A stretch of 5,363 nt of DNA from assembly GCA_023420745.1 (NCBI GenBank), contig JAEZVQ010000083.1, forward strand, positions 1-5,363. Direction: 5' to 3'. Each line of letters opens with the position of its first letter. Positions within the stretch are counted from its first letter, which is position 1. The stretch comes from Actinomycetes bacterium. GTDB lineage: Bacteria > Actinomycetota > Actinomycetes > Actinomycetales > Actinomycetaceae. This document shows positions 1 to 5,363 of this stretch, one piece after another. A program made the position numbers and the translations under genes. Below the pieces are notes generated by a model, which saw nothing but the letters and a program-made list of their open reading frames with translations, was not told the origin of the DNA and ran no database searches.

Positions 1-257
1 GTGTTGAGCGGGCGGTCAGTGACGTGTCGCGAGTGTGCGGCGTCAATCTCACCGCGGAGAACGTGGTGGCATCGATGCTCGTGCGATGGGATGGACAACT
101 CGCCCCACAAACTCCCGAACATCGCGAGCGCGTGGCTGCGTTCTGCACTGAAGTCTCACGCCACCGCGGTCTCCAAGTCACCGGAGCGTGGGTGGCCGGC
201 TCGGGGTTCGCTGCCGTAGTCCCACACGCTCGCCGCTGCGTCAAGGCTCTGTCATGA
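1..257 (+). CDS. hemY: HemY/CgoX-type porphyrinogen oxidase, C-terminal fragment
   Basis: This is the last 84 codons of a gene that begins left of the window; the reading frame enters at base 3 and ends at TGA 255-257. The fragment resembles the C-terminus of the FAD-dependent oxygen-using oxidases that convert coproporphyrinogen III to coproporphyrin III (or protoporphyrinogen IX to protoporphyrin IX). It has an R-W-D segment followed by Q-L-A-P-Q, E-H-R-E-R-V (the family usually shows R-W-x-x-x-L-P-Q-Y and G-H-x-x-R-V), and a terminal G-A-W-V-A-G-S-G-F followed by A-A-V-V-P, matching the last FAD-contacting glycine-rich turn. The fragment is divergent from textbook HemY (Leu-Ala-Pro-Gln in place of Leu-Pro-Gln-Tyr). 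The assignment therefore leans partly on position: its stop overlaps the start of hemC-hemD. A different flavin amine oxidase is possible. In actinobacteria this enzyme normally serves the coproporphyrin-dependent heme route. The FAD-binding N-terminal domain is not visible. Confidence 0.72.
   Translation, partial: VERAVSDVSRVCGVNLTAENVVASMLVRWDGQLAPQTPEHRERVAAFCTEVSRHRGLQVTGAWVAGSGFAAVVPHARRCVKALS
243..246 (+). promoter_or_regulatory. Weak Shine-Dalgarno for hemC-hemD
   Basis: AAGG lies 7 nt before ATG 254, inside the last codons of the upstream oxidase gene. The match to the ribosomal anti-SD is short. Together with the ATGA stop/start overlap this suggests translational coupling rather than strong independent initiation. 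It supports ATG 254 over the distant GTG at 188. Confidence 0.45.
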
Positions 258-2383
258 TGCCCCCGCACGATCCGCCCCGCCTCGTCGCGCCCACGGCTCT
301 GCCGTGGGAAGGGCGCGTAATTCGGCTGGGAACTCGCGGCTCACAACTCGCGACCACTCAAAGCGAAATCGTCGCTCAGGCTCTGCGTAATCTCGGCGCG
401 GATGTCGAGTTGGTGACCATCCACACGCGCGGCGACGTCGACCGCTCATCCTTGGCGAACCTCGGCGGTATCGGTGTCTTTGCTGCCGCCCTCCGCATGG
501 CGCTCCTTTCAGGTGAATGTGACCTCGCTGTCCACAGTTTCAAGGATCTCCCGACTGCTGCAGTACCGGGGTTGACGATCGCCGCGGTACCGATTCGCGT
601 CGACCCTCACGACGTCATCGTGTGTCGAGATGGGCTCACCCTGAGGACTCTTCCACCGGGTGCGCGGGTAGGAACAGGATCTCCGCGCCGTCGAGCCGCG
701 ATACTTCGCCAACGCCCGGACGTCGACATCGTCGATATCCGTGGCAATGTCGGCACTCGCCTATCGCGGGTCGTGGGAATTGAGGGCGAGGGCGGTGATC
801 TTGACGCGGTCGTCCTTGCTCGCGCCGGGCTGCTACGCCTTGGCTCCCCCCTCGCCACCTCCCCATTACTGTGCGCCGAATACGCCCCCGCACAAGGCGC
901 ACTCGCGGTCGAAATCCGCGAGGAAGACGAGGTGGCGCGTGCGCTCGTGTCAATGCTGGACGACGCCTCTTCACGCGCCCAAGCGTTCGCGGAACGTGCG
1001 GTGTTGGAAGGGCTGAACGCGGGGTGTGCGGCACCTGTTGCCACGTGGTCGCGTGTCGAAGCTCAGCGACTCAGTGTCGGGGCGAGTGTCAGCAGCGTCG
1101 ATGCCACGCGACGCCTCACTGATGAGATTTCTTGCGAGATCAACTGGGATGCGTCGGTCACCCACCGCGATGCGACGGCGCGCGAGTGCGGGCTGGAACT
1201 GGCGTCACAACTATGTGCGCGCGGTGCTGCATCGATCACTGACCTCCATGCGTCGAAACCGTTACGCCCACCGGCGCCGCACGCCTCCGACCGGTCGAAT
1301 CACCCCTGTGGTGACAGTGAAGGTCAGCACCACCCCTCACCGAATCGTGAAACATCTGACGAGGATGCGAACCTACGCTGGGGTGACGCGCCCCGCGTGG
1401 ACTCACCGACATATCCGCTGGTCGGTCGAACGGCGATACTTCCCCGACCGGCTGACGACCCGCTCTGCCTCGCGATTCGTGACCTCGGTGCCCGCATCTA
1501 CCCGGTGGAGTGGACGCGCTACGAACGGTTGGACAGCCCTGAGGTTCGACGATTCGTTGAGCTGACGCTATCCCCTGACCTCGATGGCTCACCCTTCGAA
1601 ATCTGGTGGCGTGAGGACAGTTCCTCTCCGAGTTCCAATGAGGTGGTAAGCCCGTCACAATCCACGAGTGAGCTACGCGGAGACGACTGGTTGGTGTGGA
1701 CGTCACGTCGCGCGGTTAATGCGTTCGTCGAGGTCGTGGCTGAGCTCGTTTCCGACGCCGATCTCAGTTCCCACGTCACCGGCTCCGACACGGAAGCCGC
1801 CCGCCACGCTCTCGAACGCGCCCAAGTTCGGGGAATGAAGATTGCCGCAATCGGTCCTCGCACAGCCTCAGCACTGACCGACCTCGGTATCGCAACTGAC
1901 CTGACCTTGGAAGGACGTTGTGACGGCGCCACTTTGGCGAATACTCTCGACCGCGCATCCGCGCAGCCCGGTCGCGTATGGATTCCCAGTTCCGCACTCG
2001 CTTCCACCACAAGCGATGCGATTCTCACGGCAGGCGGCTGGCTGGTGAAACGCACCCACACCTACACGATGCGACCCGACGAAGTGAGTGACCACGTGCG
2101 TGCCGCGTGGTCAAGCGGCATGGTTGACGCGGCGGTTTTTACCGCGGGTTCTCAAGTTCGAGCCGCAGCTGAAGCGATAGGTCAGCCGCATCAGTCAATG
2201 CGAGTGGTCACCATCGGAGAACCAACCGCTCAGGTGGCTCGCGAGGCGGGATGGACGGTGCATGCCGTCGCCCCCACCCAGGATGTCGCCGGGATCGTCA
2301 CCGCGTTGACCGGTGTTTTCAACAGCACTTTCACGGACACAAACGGGAAAGAAGAAGGTGAGTCATGGAGAAGTATTCGATGA
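254..2383 (+). CDS. hemC-hemD: Fused hydroxymethylbilane synthase / uroporphyrinogen-III synthase (HemC-HemD)
   Basis: A 709-residue bifunctional cytosolic enzyme is predicted. The HemC half (about residues 22-328) polymerises four porphobilinogens to hydroxymethylbilane. The HemD half (about 389-690) cyclises this to uroporphyrinogen III. HemC marks: G-T-R-G-S-Q-L-A at 26-33; H-S-F-K-D-L-P at 94-100 with the catalytic Asp98; G-T-G-S-P-R-R-R at 140-147; D-I-R-G-N-V at 161-166; P-A-Q-G-A-L at 212-217; and the dipyrromethane-cofactor cysteine, Cys258, in A-G-C-A-A-P-V. HemD marks: G-R-T-A-I-L-P-R-P at 391-399; W-T-S-R-R-A-V at 482-488; I-G-P-R-T-A-S-A-L near 533; V-F-T-A-G-S near 628; and I-G-E-P-T-A near 654. 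These domains are weakly conserved in the family but occur in the right order. No stop or frame break lies between the halves. Start: ATG 254 overlaps the upstream TGA (ATGA) and has AAGG 7 nt before it; ATG 257 is an in-frame alternative. The GTG at 188 would run far into the upstream gene and adds residues unlike HemC. Hydrophilic extra segments are at 329-388 and 454-477. Confidence 0.93.
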   Translation: MMPPHDPPRLVAPTALPWEGRVIRLGTRGSQLATTQSEIVAQALRNLGADVELVTIHTRGDVDRSSLANLGGIGVFAAALRMALLSGECDLAVHSFKDLPTAAVPGLTIAAVPIRVDPHDVIVCRDGLTLRTLPPGARVGTGSPRRRAAILRQRPDVDIVDIRGNVGTRLSRVVGIEGEGGDLDAVVLARAGLLRLGSPLATSPLLCAEYAPAQGALAVEIREEDEVARALVSMLDDASSRAQAFAERAVLEGLNAGCAAPVATWSRVEAQRLSVGASVSSVDATRRLTDEISCEINWDASVTHRDATARECGLELASQLCARGAASITDLHASKPLRPPAPHASDRSNHPCGDSEGQHHPSPNRETSDEDANLRWGDAPRVDSPTYPLVGRTAILPRPADDPLCLAIRDLGARIYPVEWTRYERLDSPEVRRFVELTLSPDLDGSPFEIWWREDSSSPSSNEVVSPSQSTSELRGDDWLVWTSRRAVNAFVEVVAELVSDADLSSHVTGSDTEAARHALERAQVRGMKIAAIGPRTASALTDLGIATDLTLEGRCDGATLANTLDRASAQPGRVWIPSSALASTTSDAILTAGGWLVKRTHTYTMRPDEVSDHVRAAWSSGMVDAAVFTAGSQVRAAAEAIGQPHQSMRVVTIGEPTAQVAREAGWTVHAVAPTQDVAGIVTALTGVFNSTFTDTNGKEEGESWRSIR
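1238..1417 (+). other. Interdomain linker of the HemC-HemD fusion
   Basis: Residues 329-388 of the fused protein join the end of HemC domain 3 to the first strand of HemD. The segment is rich in Pro, His, Ser, Asp, Asn and Glu, has few large hydrophobic residues, and shows no motif of either enzyme. It is most simply read as a flexible tether. It includes several histidines (an H-H pair at 359-360) and one cysteine at 352, but no recognisable metal-binding pattern. The boundaries are estimated from where the family motifs stop and restart. Confidence 0.7.
2355..2361 (+). promoter_or_regulatory. Shine-Dalgarno deciding the hemB start
   Basis: AAGGTGA sits 3 nt before ATG 2365; its AGGTGA part matches the 3' portion of the AAGGAGGTGA consensus, so the effective spacing is normal. 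It lies within the last codons of hemC-hemD. It favours ATG 2365 as the hemB start over ATG 2380, which has only GGAG at 2367-2370, 9 nt upstream. Confidence 0.6.
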
Positions 2384-3393
2384 GTGACCCGTCGAGAAGC
2401 GACGGCGATGAGCGCGATAGTCGAGGTCCGCTGATTCGACCGCGACGGCTTCGCTCGACACCGGCAATGCGTCGAATGGTGGCGCAAACGCGCATCAACC
2501 GCTCCCAGCTCATGCTCCCGGTTTTTGTGCGCGACGGAATTGATGCTCCCCTTGAAATCCCATCAATGCCCGGGCAGTATCAGCACACAATCGATAGCGT
2601 GCGCGACGTCGCCCGCGAGCTCGTTGCAGCCGGTGTGGGCGGGATTGACCTGTTCGGGGTGCCGCGCGCGGAGGATAAAGATGCCATCGGCTCCGCAGCG
2701 TGGGCGACTGACGGGATCCTCAACCGCGCGATTTCGGCGGTGCGCGACGAAGTCGGTGACGCTCTCGTCGTCTGTGCCGACACCTGCCTCGACGAGTTCA
2801 CGTCGCACGGTCATTGTGGAGCCCTCGACGCTACCGGTCGTGTCCTCAACGACGAGACTGTCGAGCTCTACACCCGCATGGCTGTGTCTCAAGCACAAGC
2901 GGGAGCTCACATGGTCTCCCCGTCGGGGATGATGGATGGTCAGGTTCACGCAATTCGCCGAGCTCTCGACGCCCACGGTTTTACCGACGTGGCGATCCTC
3001 GCCTACTCGGCGAAGTACGCGTCAGCGTTTTTTGGACCGTTCCGCGATGCCGTTGGATGCTCACTCGTGGGGGATCGCAAAACCTACCAGCAAGATCCCG
3101 CGAATCGTCGAGAAGGCGTGCGGGAAGCAGCACTCGATATTGATGAAGGTGCAGATCTGGTGATGGTTAAACCCGCCGGCTACTACCTCGACGTGCTCGC
3201 CGACGTTGCCGCGTTCTCGCCGGTGCCCGTCGCGGCATACCAGGTGTCCGGCGAGTACGCCATGATCGAAGCGGCCGCAGCCAACGGGTGGCTCGACCGC
3301 GACCGCGTGATCCGCGAATCTGTGCTGTCGATCATCCGTGCTGGCGCGTCAGTTGTCCTTACCTATTGGGCGCTCGACCCGGCGCTCGGCTGA
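2365..3393 (+). CDS. hemB: Porphobilinogen synthase (delta-aminolevulinic acid dehydratase)
   Basis: This cytosolic enzyme condenses two 5-aminolevulinates to porphobilinogen. The predicted length is 342 residues, close to the usual 320-340. The two Schiff-base lysines are present: Lys217 in A-Y-S-A-K-Y, followed by F-F-G-P-F-R-D-A, and Lys269 in M-V-K-P-A, followed by Y-Y-L-D. The metal-site segment reads C-L-D-E-F-T-S-H-G-H-C with Cys141, Asp143 and Cys151. Where animal zinc enzymes have three cysteines, the middle one is aspartate here. The R-P-R-R-L-R start of the conserved domain is at about residue 25. Glu250 in the D-P-A-N-R-R-E-G segment is near where an allosteric Mg site is found in bacterial homologues; I infer this from alignment by eye. 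The gene overlaps hemC-hemD by 19 nt from ATG 2365, or by 4 nt (ATGA) if translation starts at ATG 2380. The first 20 residues are polar and poorly conserved, so they do not decide the start. Confidence 0.96.
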   Translation: MEKYSMSDPSRSDGDERDSRGPLIRPRRLRSTPAMRRMVAQTRINRSQLMLPVFVRDGIDAPLEIPSMPGQYQHTIDSVRDVARELVAAGVGGIDLFGVPRAEDKDAIGSAAWATDGILNRAISAVRDEVGDALVVCADTCLDEFTSHGHCGALDATGRVLNDETVELYTRMAVSQAQAGAHMVSPSGMMDGQVHAIRRALDAHGFTDVAILAYSAKYASAFFGPFRDAVGCSLVGDRKTYQQDPANRREGVREAALDIDEGADLVMVKPAGYYLDVLADVAAFSPVPVAAYQVSGEYAMIEAAAANGWLDRDRVIRESVLSIIRAGASVVLTYWALDPALG

Positions 3394-3402
3394 TCGTGGT
3401 GC

Positions 3403-3436
3403 CGGTGAGGTGCGCTAGTCTGCGCTGAGCTCACCG
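3403..3436. terminator. Possible bidirectional hairpin between convergent hemB and methyltransferase
   Basis: An imperfect dyad covers the 21-bp gap and the stop codon of the minus-strand gene. Outer arms CGGTGAG (3403-3409) and CTCACCG (3430-3436) pair over 7 bp. Inner arms GCGC (3412-3415) and GCGC (3422-3425) pair around a 6-nt loop, with a 2/4 internal bulge between the two stems. There is no clear T-run on either side, so this is not a canonical intrinsic terminator. It could slow polymerase or protect 3' ends. It extends into the last codons of the methyltransferase gene. Confidence 0.3.
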
Positions 3437-4302
3437 CAGTTGAGATTCGCAGTCCACGTCAACGTGTAATACGGGATTGTCACGAGGTCGTCGTCACGGT
3501 AGCCGAGATGATCGGTGAGGTACCAGCGCAGATTGTTCTGCATCCGAACCCGGTTTTCTGGAGTGGATTTGAGGTAGGACGAGCGCGTGCGCGCCAACCC
3601 CATCAGTTCACTCGGACTCATCGCCACAGTGAATTCCACGCAATGTAACTGAGGTGTGGTGAACAGTGAGCCGAGAGTAGGCGGGCGTTGCGGGGTGTGA
3701 ATATCACCGGAACGCATGATGCGAGTCAGTCGATGAACCCACGGGTGAGCGACATTCATTTGGTTGAAAACAATGGCGATTCGCCCTGATCGTGACGGCT
3801 CACCCACGCGAGTTGGCATGAGGATCCGCGCAGCTTCATTCGCTGCTCTCGTCGCGTCCACCCAATGCCATGACTGGGCATAGACCACGAGGTCGACGCT
3901 GTGAGAGGCAAGACCGGTATCCTCACCGCACCCGTCAACGACGCTGACCGAGCCAACTTCCCTCACACAAGAGCTGGCTCCGGGTGACACGTGAGGTTGT
4001 CCTGTGTGCGCTGCTAATGAGTGAGCCACGCTGGCGAGGAGCTGGTGGCGCATCGCCGCGGCGGGTTCGACAGCATCGACACGACAGCCACGCTCGACCA
4101 GCAAACGGGTCATTTTCCCCGTTCCGGCACCAATTTCTGCCACCCGAAGCCCACGACCGTCCTCACCACCCAGAACATGACTTACTGTTGAAGCCGGGTA
4201 GGCGGGGCGGTAACGCGCGTACTCGCTATCCGCGCGTTCAAAAGCATTCGCTGGCGCAGACTCATCCCACGGTTCAGAGCTCACTTTTTCACATGGTTGC
4301 AC
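3415..4302 (-). CDS. Class I SAM-dependent methyltransferase, substrate unknown
   Basis: A 295-residue protein is predicted from GTG 4302. It has a Methyltransf_11-like Rossmann fold. Motif I is E-I-G-A-G-T-G-K-M at about 56-64. The acidic end of strand 2 is in D-A-V-E-P at 76-80, and motif IV is [14 protein letters not shown] at 136-149. The Q-S-W-H-W stretch is typical of a common actinobacterial subgroup (usually Q-A-F-H-W). Before motif I is Y-A-R-Y-R-P-A-Y-P, which usually sits close to the N-terminus. Later marks are T-R-S-S-Y-L near 239 and a terminal I-P-Y-Y-T-L-T-W-T strand. The loop between strand 2 and motif IV is longer than usual. No signal peptide or membrane segment is seen. 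Start is uncertain: GTG 4302 follows a weak AGGACGG, GTG 4284 is also possible, and GTG 4368 (317 residues) would overlap the divergent hemL by 12 bp, though GAGGAGG lies just before it. The gene converges on hemB and diverges from hemL, so it is not co-transcribed with either. No heme role can be read from the sequence. Confidence 0.85.
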   Translation of the reverse strand: MQPCEKVSSEPWDESAPANAFERADSEYARYRPAYPASTVSHVLGGEDGRGLRVAEIGAGTGKMTRLLVERGCRVDAVEPAAAMRHQLLASVAHSLAAHTGQPHVSPGASSCVREVGSVSVVDGCGEDTGLASHSVDLVVYAQSWHWVDATRAANEAARILMPTRVGEPSRSGRIAIVFNQMNVAHPWVHRLTRIMRSGDIHTPQRPPTLGSLFTTPQLHCVEFTVAMSPSELMGLARTRSSYLKSTPENRVRMQNNLRWYLTDHLGYRDDDLVTIPYYTLTWTANLNCGELSAD

Positions 4303-4323
4303 TCCGCCATAACCGTCCTGACC

Positions 4324-4329
4324 AGCATA
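4324..4329 (-). promoter_or_regulatory. Candidate -10 element for the methyltransferase
   Basis: On the minus strand these bases read TATGCT, a TANNNT match. Transcription would start near 4317, giving a leader of about 15 nt to GTG 4302 that contains AGGACGG. I see no convincing -35 box. If this promoter is real, the longer form starting at 4368 could not be made from it. Confidence 0.25.
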
Positions 4330-4344
4330 TGTGAGCCGTGTCGA

Positions 4345-4350
4345 TACACT
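4345..4350 (+). promoter_or_regulatory. Candidate -10 element for a leaderless hemL transcript
   Basis: TACACT fits the actinobacterial TANNNT -10 consensus and ends 6 nt before ATG 4357, so the expected transcription start falls on or next to the A of the start codon. No Shine-Dalgarno precedes that ATG, which agrees with leaderless initiation, a common mode in actinobacteria. A -35 box is not obvious; CTGACC at 4318-4323 is too far upstream for normal spacing. A small dyad, GTGT-CGAT-ACAC (4338-4349), overlaps the element and might be a binding site, but it is short enough to arise by chance. Confidence 0.45.
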
Positions 4351-4356
4351 GGCGTC

Positions 4357-5363
4357 ATGAGCTTTCACGCCTCCTCATCCTACGCTTCAGTCTCGTCCAC
4401 ACCGACGGGCTCGTCATCAAATGCGGACGCGTTCGCACGCGCTCAACGCGTCATTCCCGGTGGCGTCAATTCTCCGGTACGTGCCTACGGCAGTGTTGGT
4501 GGAACCCCTCGTTTTATCGCCTCTGCCGGCGGGTCGCGGTTACGCGATATTGAAGGAAGAGTCTATGTGGATATGGTGGGGACGTGGGGACCTGCCCTGC
4601 TTGGCCACGCGCACCCGGAGGTCGTCGCTGCCGTCCAGCGTGCCGCCGAACACGGCTTGAGTTTTGGTGCACCGACTGAGGCGGAAATCGACCTCGCTGA
4701 GGAGGTGCTGCGTCGTATCCCAGTCGTTGACAAGATCCGTTTCGTCTCGACCGGAACGGAAGCGACAATGACGGCGATTCGCCTCGCACGGGGGGCGACC
4801 AGGCGCGACCTCCTCATCAAATTTGCCGGCTGCTACCACGGTCATTCTGATTCGCTCCTCGCCGAAGCAGGCTCCGGTGTGGCGACGCAGGGGCTCCCCG
4901 GTTCCTCCGGTGTCACCGCTGCGACCGCGCGCGACACGATCGTCGTTCCTTACGGCGACATCGAGGCGCTCGAATACGTGTTTGCTCAGCGCGGCAATGA
5001 GATCGCAGCAATCATCACCGAAGCAGCACCGGCCAATATGGGGATCGTTACCCCACCCGCCGGCTTCAACCGCGCGGTGTGCGATCTTGCCCACCGTCAT
5101 GGCTCACTCGTCATTTTCGACGAGGTTCTCACCGGCTTCCGTGTCAGCGAATCCGGATTCTGGGGGTTCGACAACCGCGAACACCCCGACACCACCTACA
5201 CCCCCGACATCTTCACTTTCGGCAAGGTGATCGGCGGGGGAATGCCGCTCGCTGCCCTGGCCGCGCGCACCGACCTGATGGATCTCCTCGCACCGATCGG
5301 TCCTGTTTACCAGGCGGGAACACTGTCGGGGAATCCTCTCGCCACCGCGGCCGGGCTGACCAC
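4357..5363 (+). CDS. hemL: Glutamate-1-semialdehyde 2,1-aminomutase, N-terminal 335 residues
   Basis: This PLP enzyme converts glutamate-1-semialdehyde to 5-aminolevulinate, the last step of the C5 route that feeds hemB. The open frame runs off the right edge; with a usual length near 430-445 residues, roughly the last 100 are missing. Visible marks in order: G-G-V-N-S-P-V-R at 35-42; T-W-G-P at 76-79; T-G-T-E-A-T-M at 132-138 (PLP phosphate region); C-Y-H-G-H-S-D at 159-165; N-M-G at 227-229; F-D-E-V-L-T-G-F-R at 254-262 with Asp255 contacting the pyridine nitrogen; [10 protein letters not shown] at 288-297 with Lys290 as the PLP Schiff-base lysine; and G-T-L-S-G-N-P at 321-327. ATG 4357 is the only standard start before the conserved core. 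It gives a Ser/Ala-rich N-terminal tail of about 25 residues. The gene diverges from the methyltransferase and has its own promoter region, separate from the hemY-hemCD-hemB transcript. Confidence 0.96.
   Translation, partial: MSFHASSSYASVSSTPTGSSSNADAFARAQRVIPGGVNSPVRAYGSVGGTPRFIASAGGSRLRDIEGRVYVDMVGTWGPALLGHAHPEVVAAVQRAAEHGLSFGAPTEAEIDLAEEVLRRIPVVDKIRFVSTGTEATMTAIRLARGATRRDLLIKFAGCYHGHSDSLLAEAGSGVATQGLPGSSGVTAATARDTIVVPYGDIEALEYVFAQRGNEIAAIITEAAPANMGIVTPPAGFNRAVCDLAHRHGSLVIFDEVLTGFRVSESGFWGFDNREHPDTTYTPDIFTFGKVIGGGMPLAALAARTDLMDLLAPIGPVYQAGTLSGNPLATAAGLT

Noticed and set aside
188..253. Upstream extension of the hemC-hemD frame to GTG 188
   Set aside because: It would overlap the oxidase gene by 70 nt, adds arginine-rich residues unlike any HemC N-terminus, and lacks the ATGA junction and nearby SD that support ATG 254.
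607..1044. Long minus-strand open frames inside hemC-hemD (also 1519-2061 and 1236-1706)
   Set aside because: Their translations are Arg/Ser/Pro-rich with no recognisable domain, as expected for antisense frames of GC-rich coding DNA; the plus-strand frame carries clear family motifs.
1026..1565. Plus-strand 179-codon frame within hemC-hemD
   Set aside because: It is out of frame with the HemC-HemD protein, which is continuous here, and the translation is low-complexity and Arg-rich; it does not suggest a frameshift because both flanking domains read correctly in the main frame.
4351..4371. Inverted repeat GGCGT / ACGCC around the hemL start
   Set aside because: Five-base arms separated by 11 nt are easily found by chance in GC-rich DNA; there is no second copy or known regulator pattern to support an operator.
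4540..5100. Minus-strand 186-codon frame opposite hemL
   Set aside because: It is fully antisense to hemL, whose sense frame shows every expected PLP-enzyme motif; the antisense product resembles no family I recognise.
4823..5230. Plus-strand 135-codon frame inside hemL
   Set aside because: It is a shifted frame of hemL with Pro/Ser/Thr-rich composition and no motif.
1..5363. Mobile elements, CRISPR arrays, tRNAs, riboswitches or a novel defence-type system
   Set aside because: I saw no transposase-like protein, terminal repeats, spaced direct repeats, tRNA-like cloverleaf or long structured leader; coding density is near complete with ordinary metabolic genes.

Overview
The window looks like a piece of a high-GC actinobacterial chromosome carrying a tetrapyrrole (heme) biosynthesis locus. 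The evidence is GC-rich codon third positions, GTG and ATG starts, stop/start overlaps between consecutive genes, actinobacterial-style variants of the heme enzymes, and use of the C5 (glutamate) route to 5-aminolevulinate. A member of the Actinomycetales is a reasonable guess. I cannot name a genus from sequence reading alone.

Layout, left to right: (1) the 3' end of a HemY/CgoX-type porphyrinogen oxidase (1-257, +). (2) A 709-codon gene (254-2383, +) that joins hydroxymethylbilane synthase (HemC) to uroporphyrinogen-III synthase (HemD) through a hydrophilic linker. (3) hemB, porphobilinogen synthase (2365-3393, +). These three genes overlap at their stop/start junctions and almost certainly form one transcript. 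(4) A convergent gene on the minus strand (about 4302 to 3415) for a class I SAM-dependent methyltransferase of unknown substrate. A weak hairpin covers the hemB/methyltransferase convergence. (5) A short divergent region of about 54 bp, then hemL, glutamate-1-semialdehyde aminomutase (4357 onward, +), cut by the right edge after 335 codons. hemL has a TANNNT -10 element placed so that its mRNA could be leaderless.

Working together: HemL makes 5-aminolevulinate, HemB condenses two of these to porphobilinogen, the HemC half polymerises four porphobilinogens to hydroxymethylbilane, and the HemD half closes the ring to uroporphyrinogen III. The HemY-type enzyme acts later, oxidising the porphyrinogen. 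Glutamyl-tRNA reductase (hemA), hemE and the chelatase/decarboxylase genes are not in the window.

No mobile element, CRISPR array, tRNA or rRNA was seen, and no gap between genes exceeds about 60 bases. The locus is largely conventional. The points most worth a second look are the HemC-HemD fusion with its linker, the orphan methyltransferase inside the heme cluster, and the compact divergent start region with a possible leaderless hemL. I did not find evidence of a new kind of biological system.
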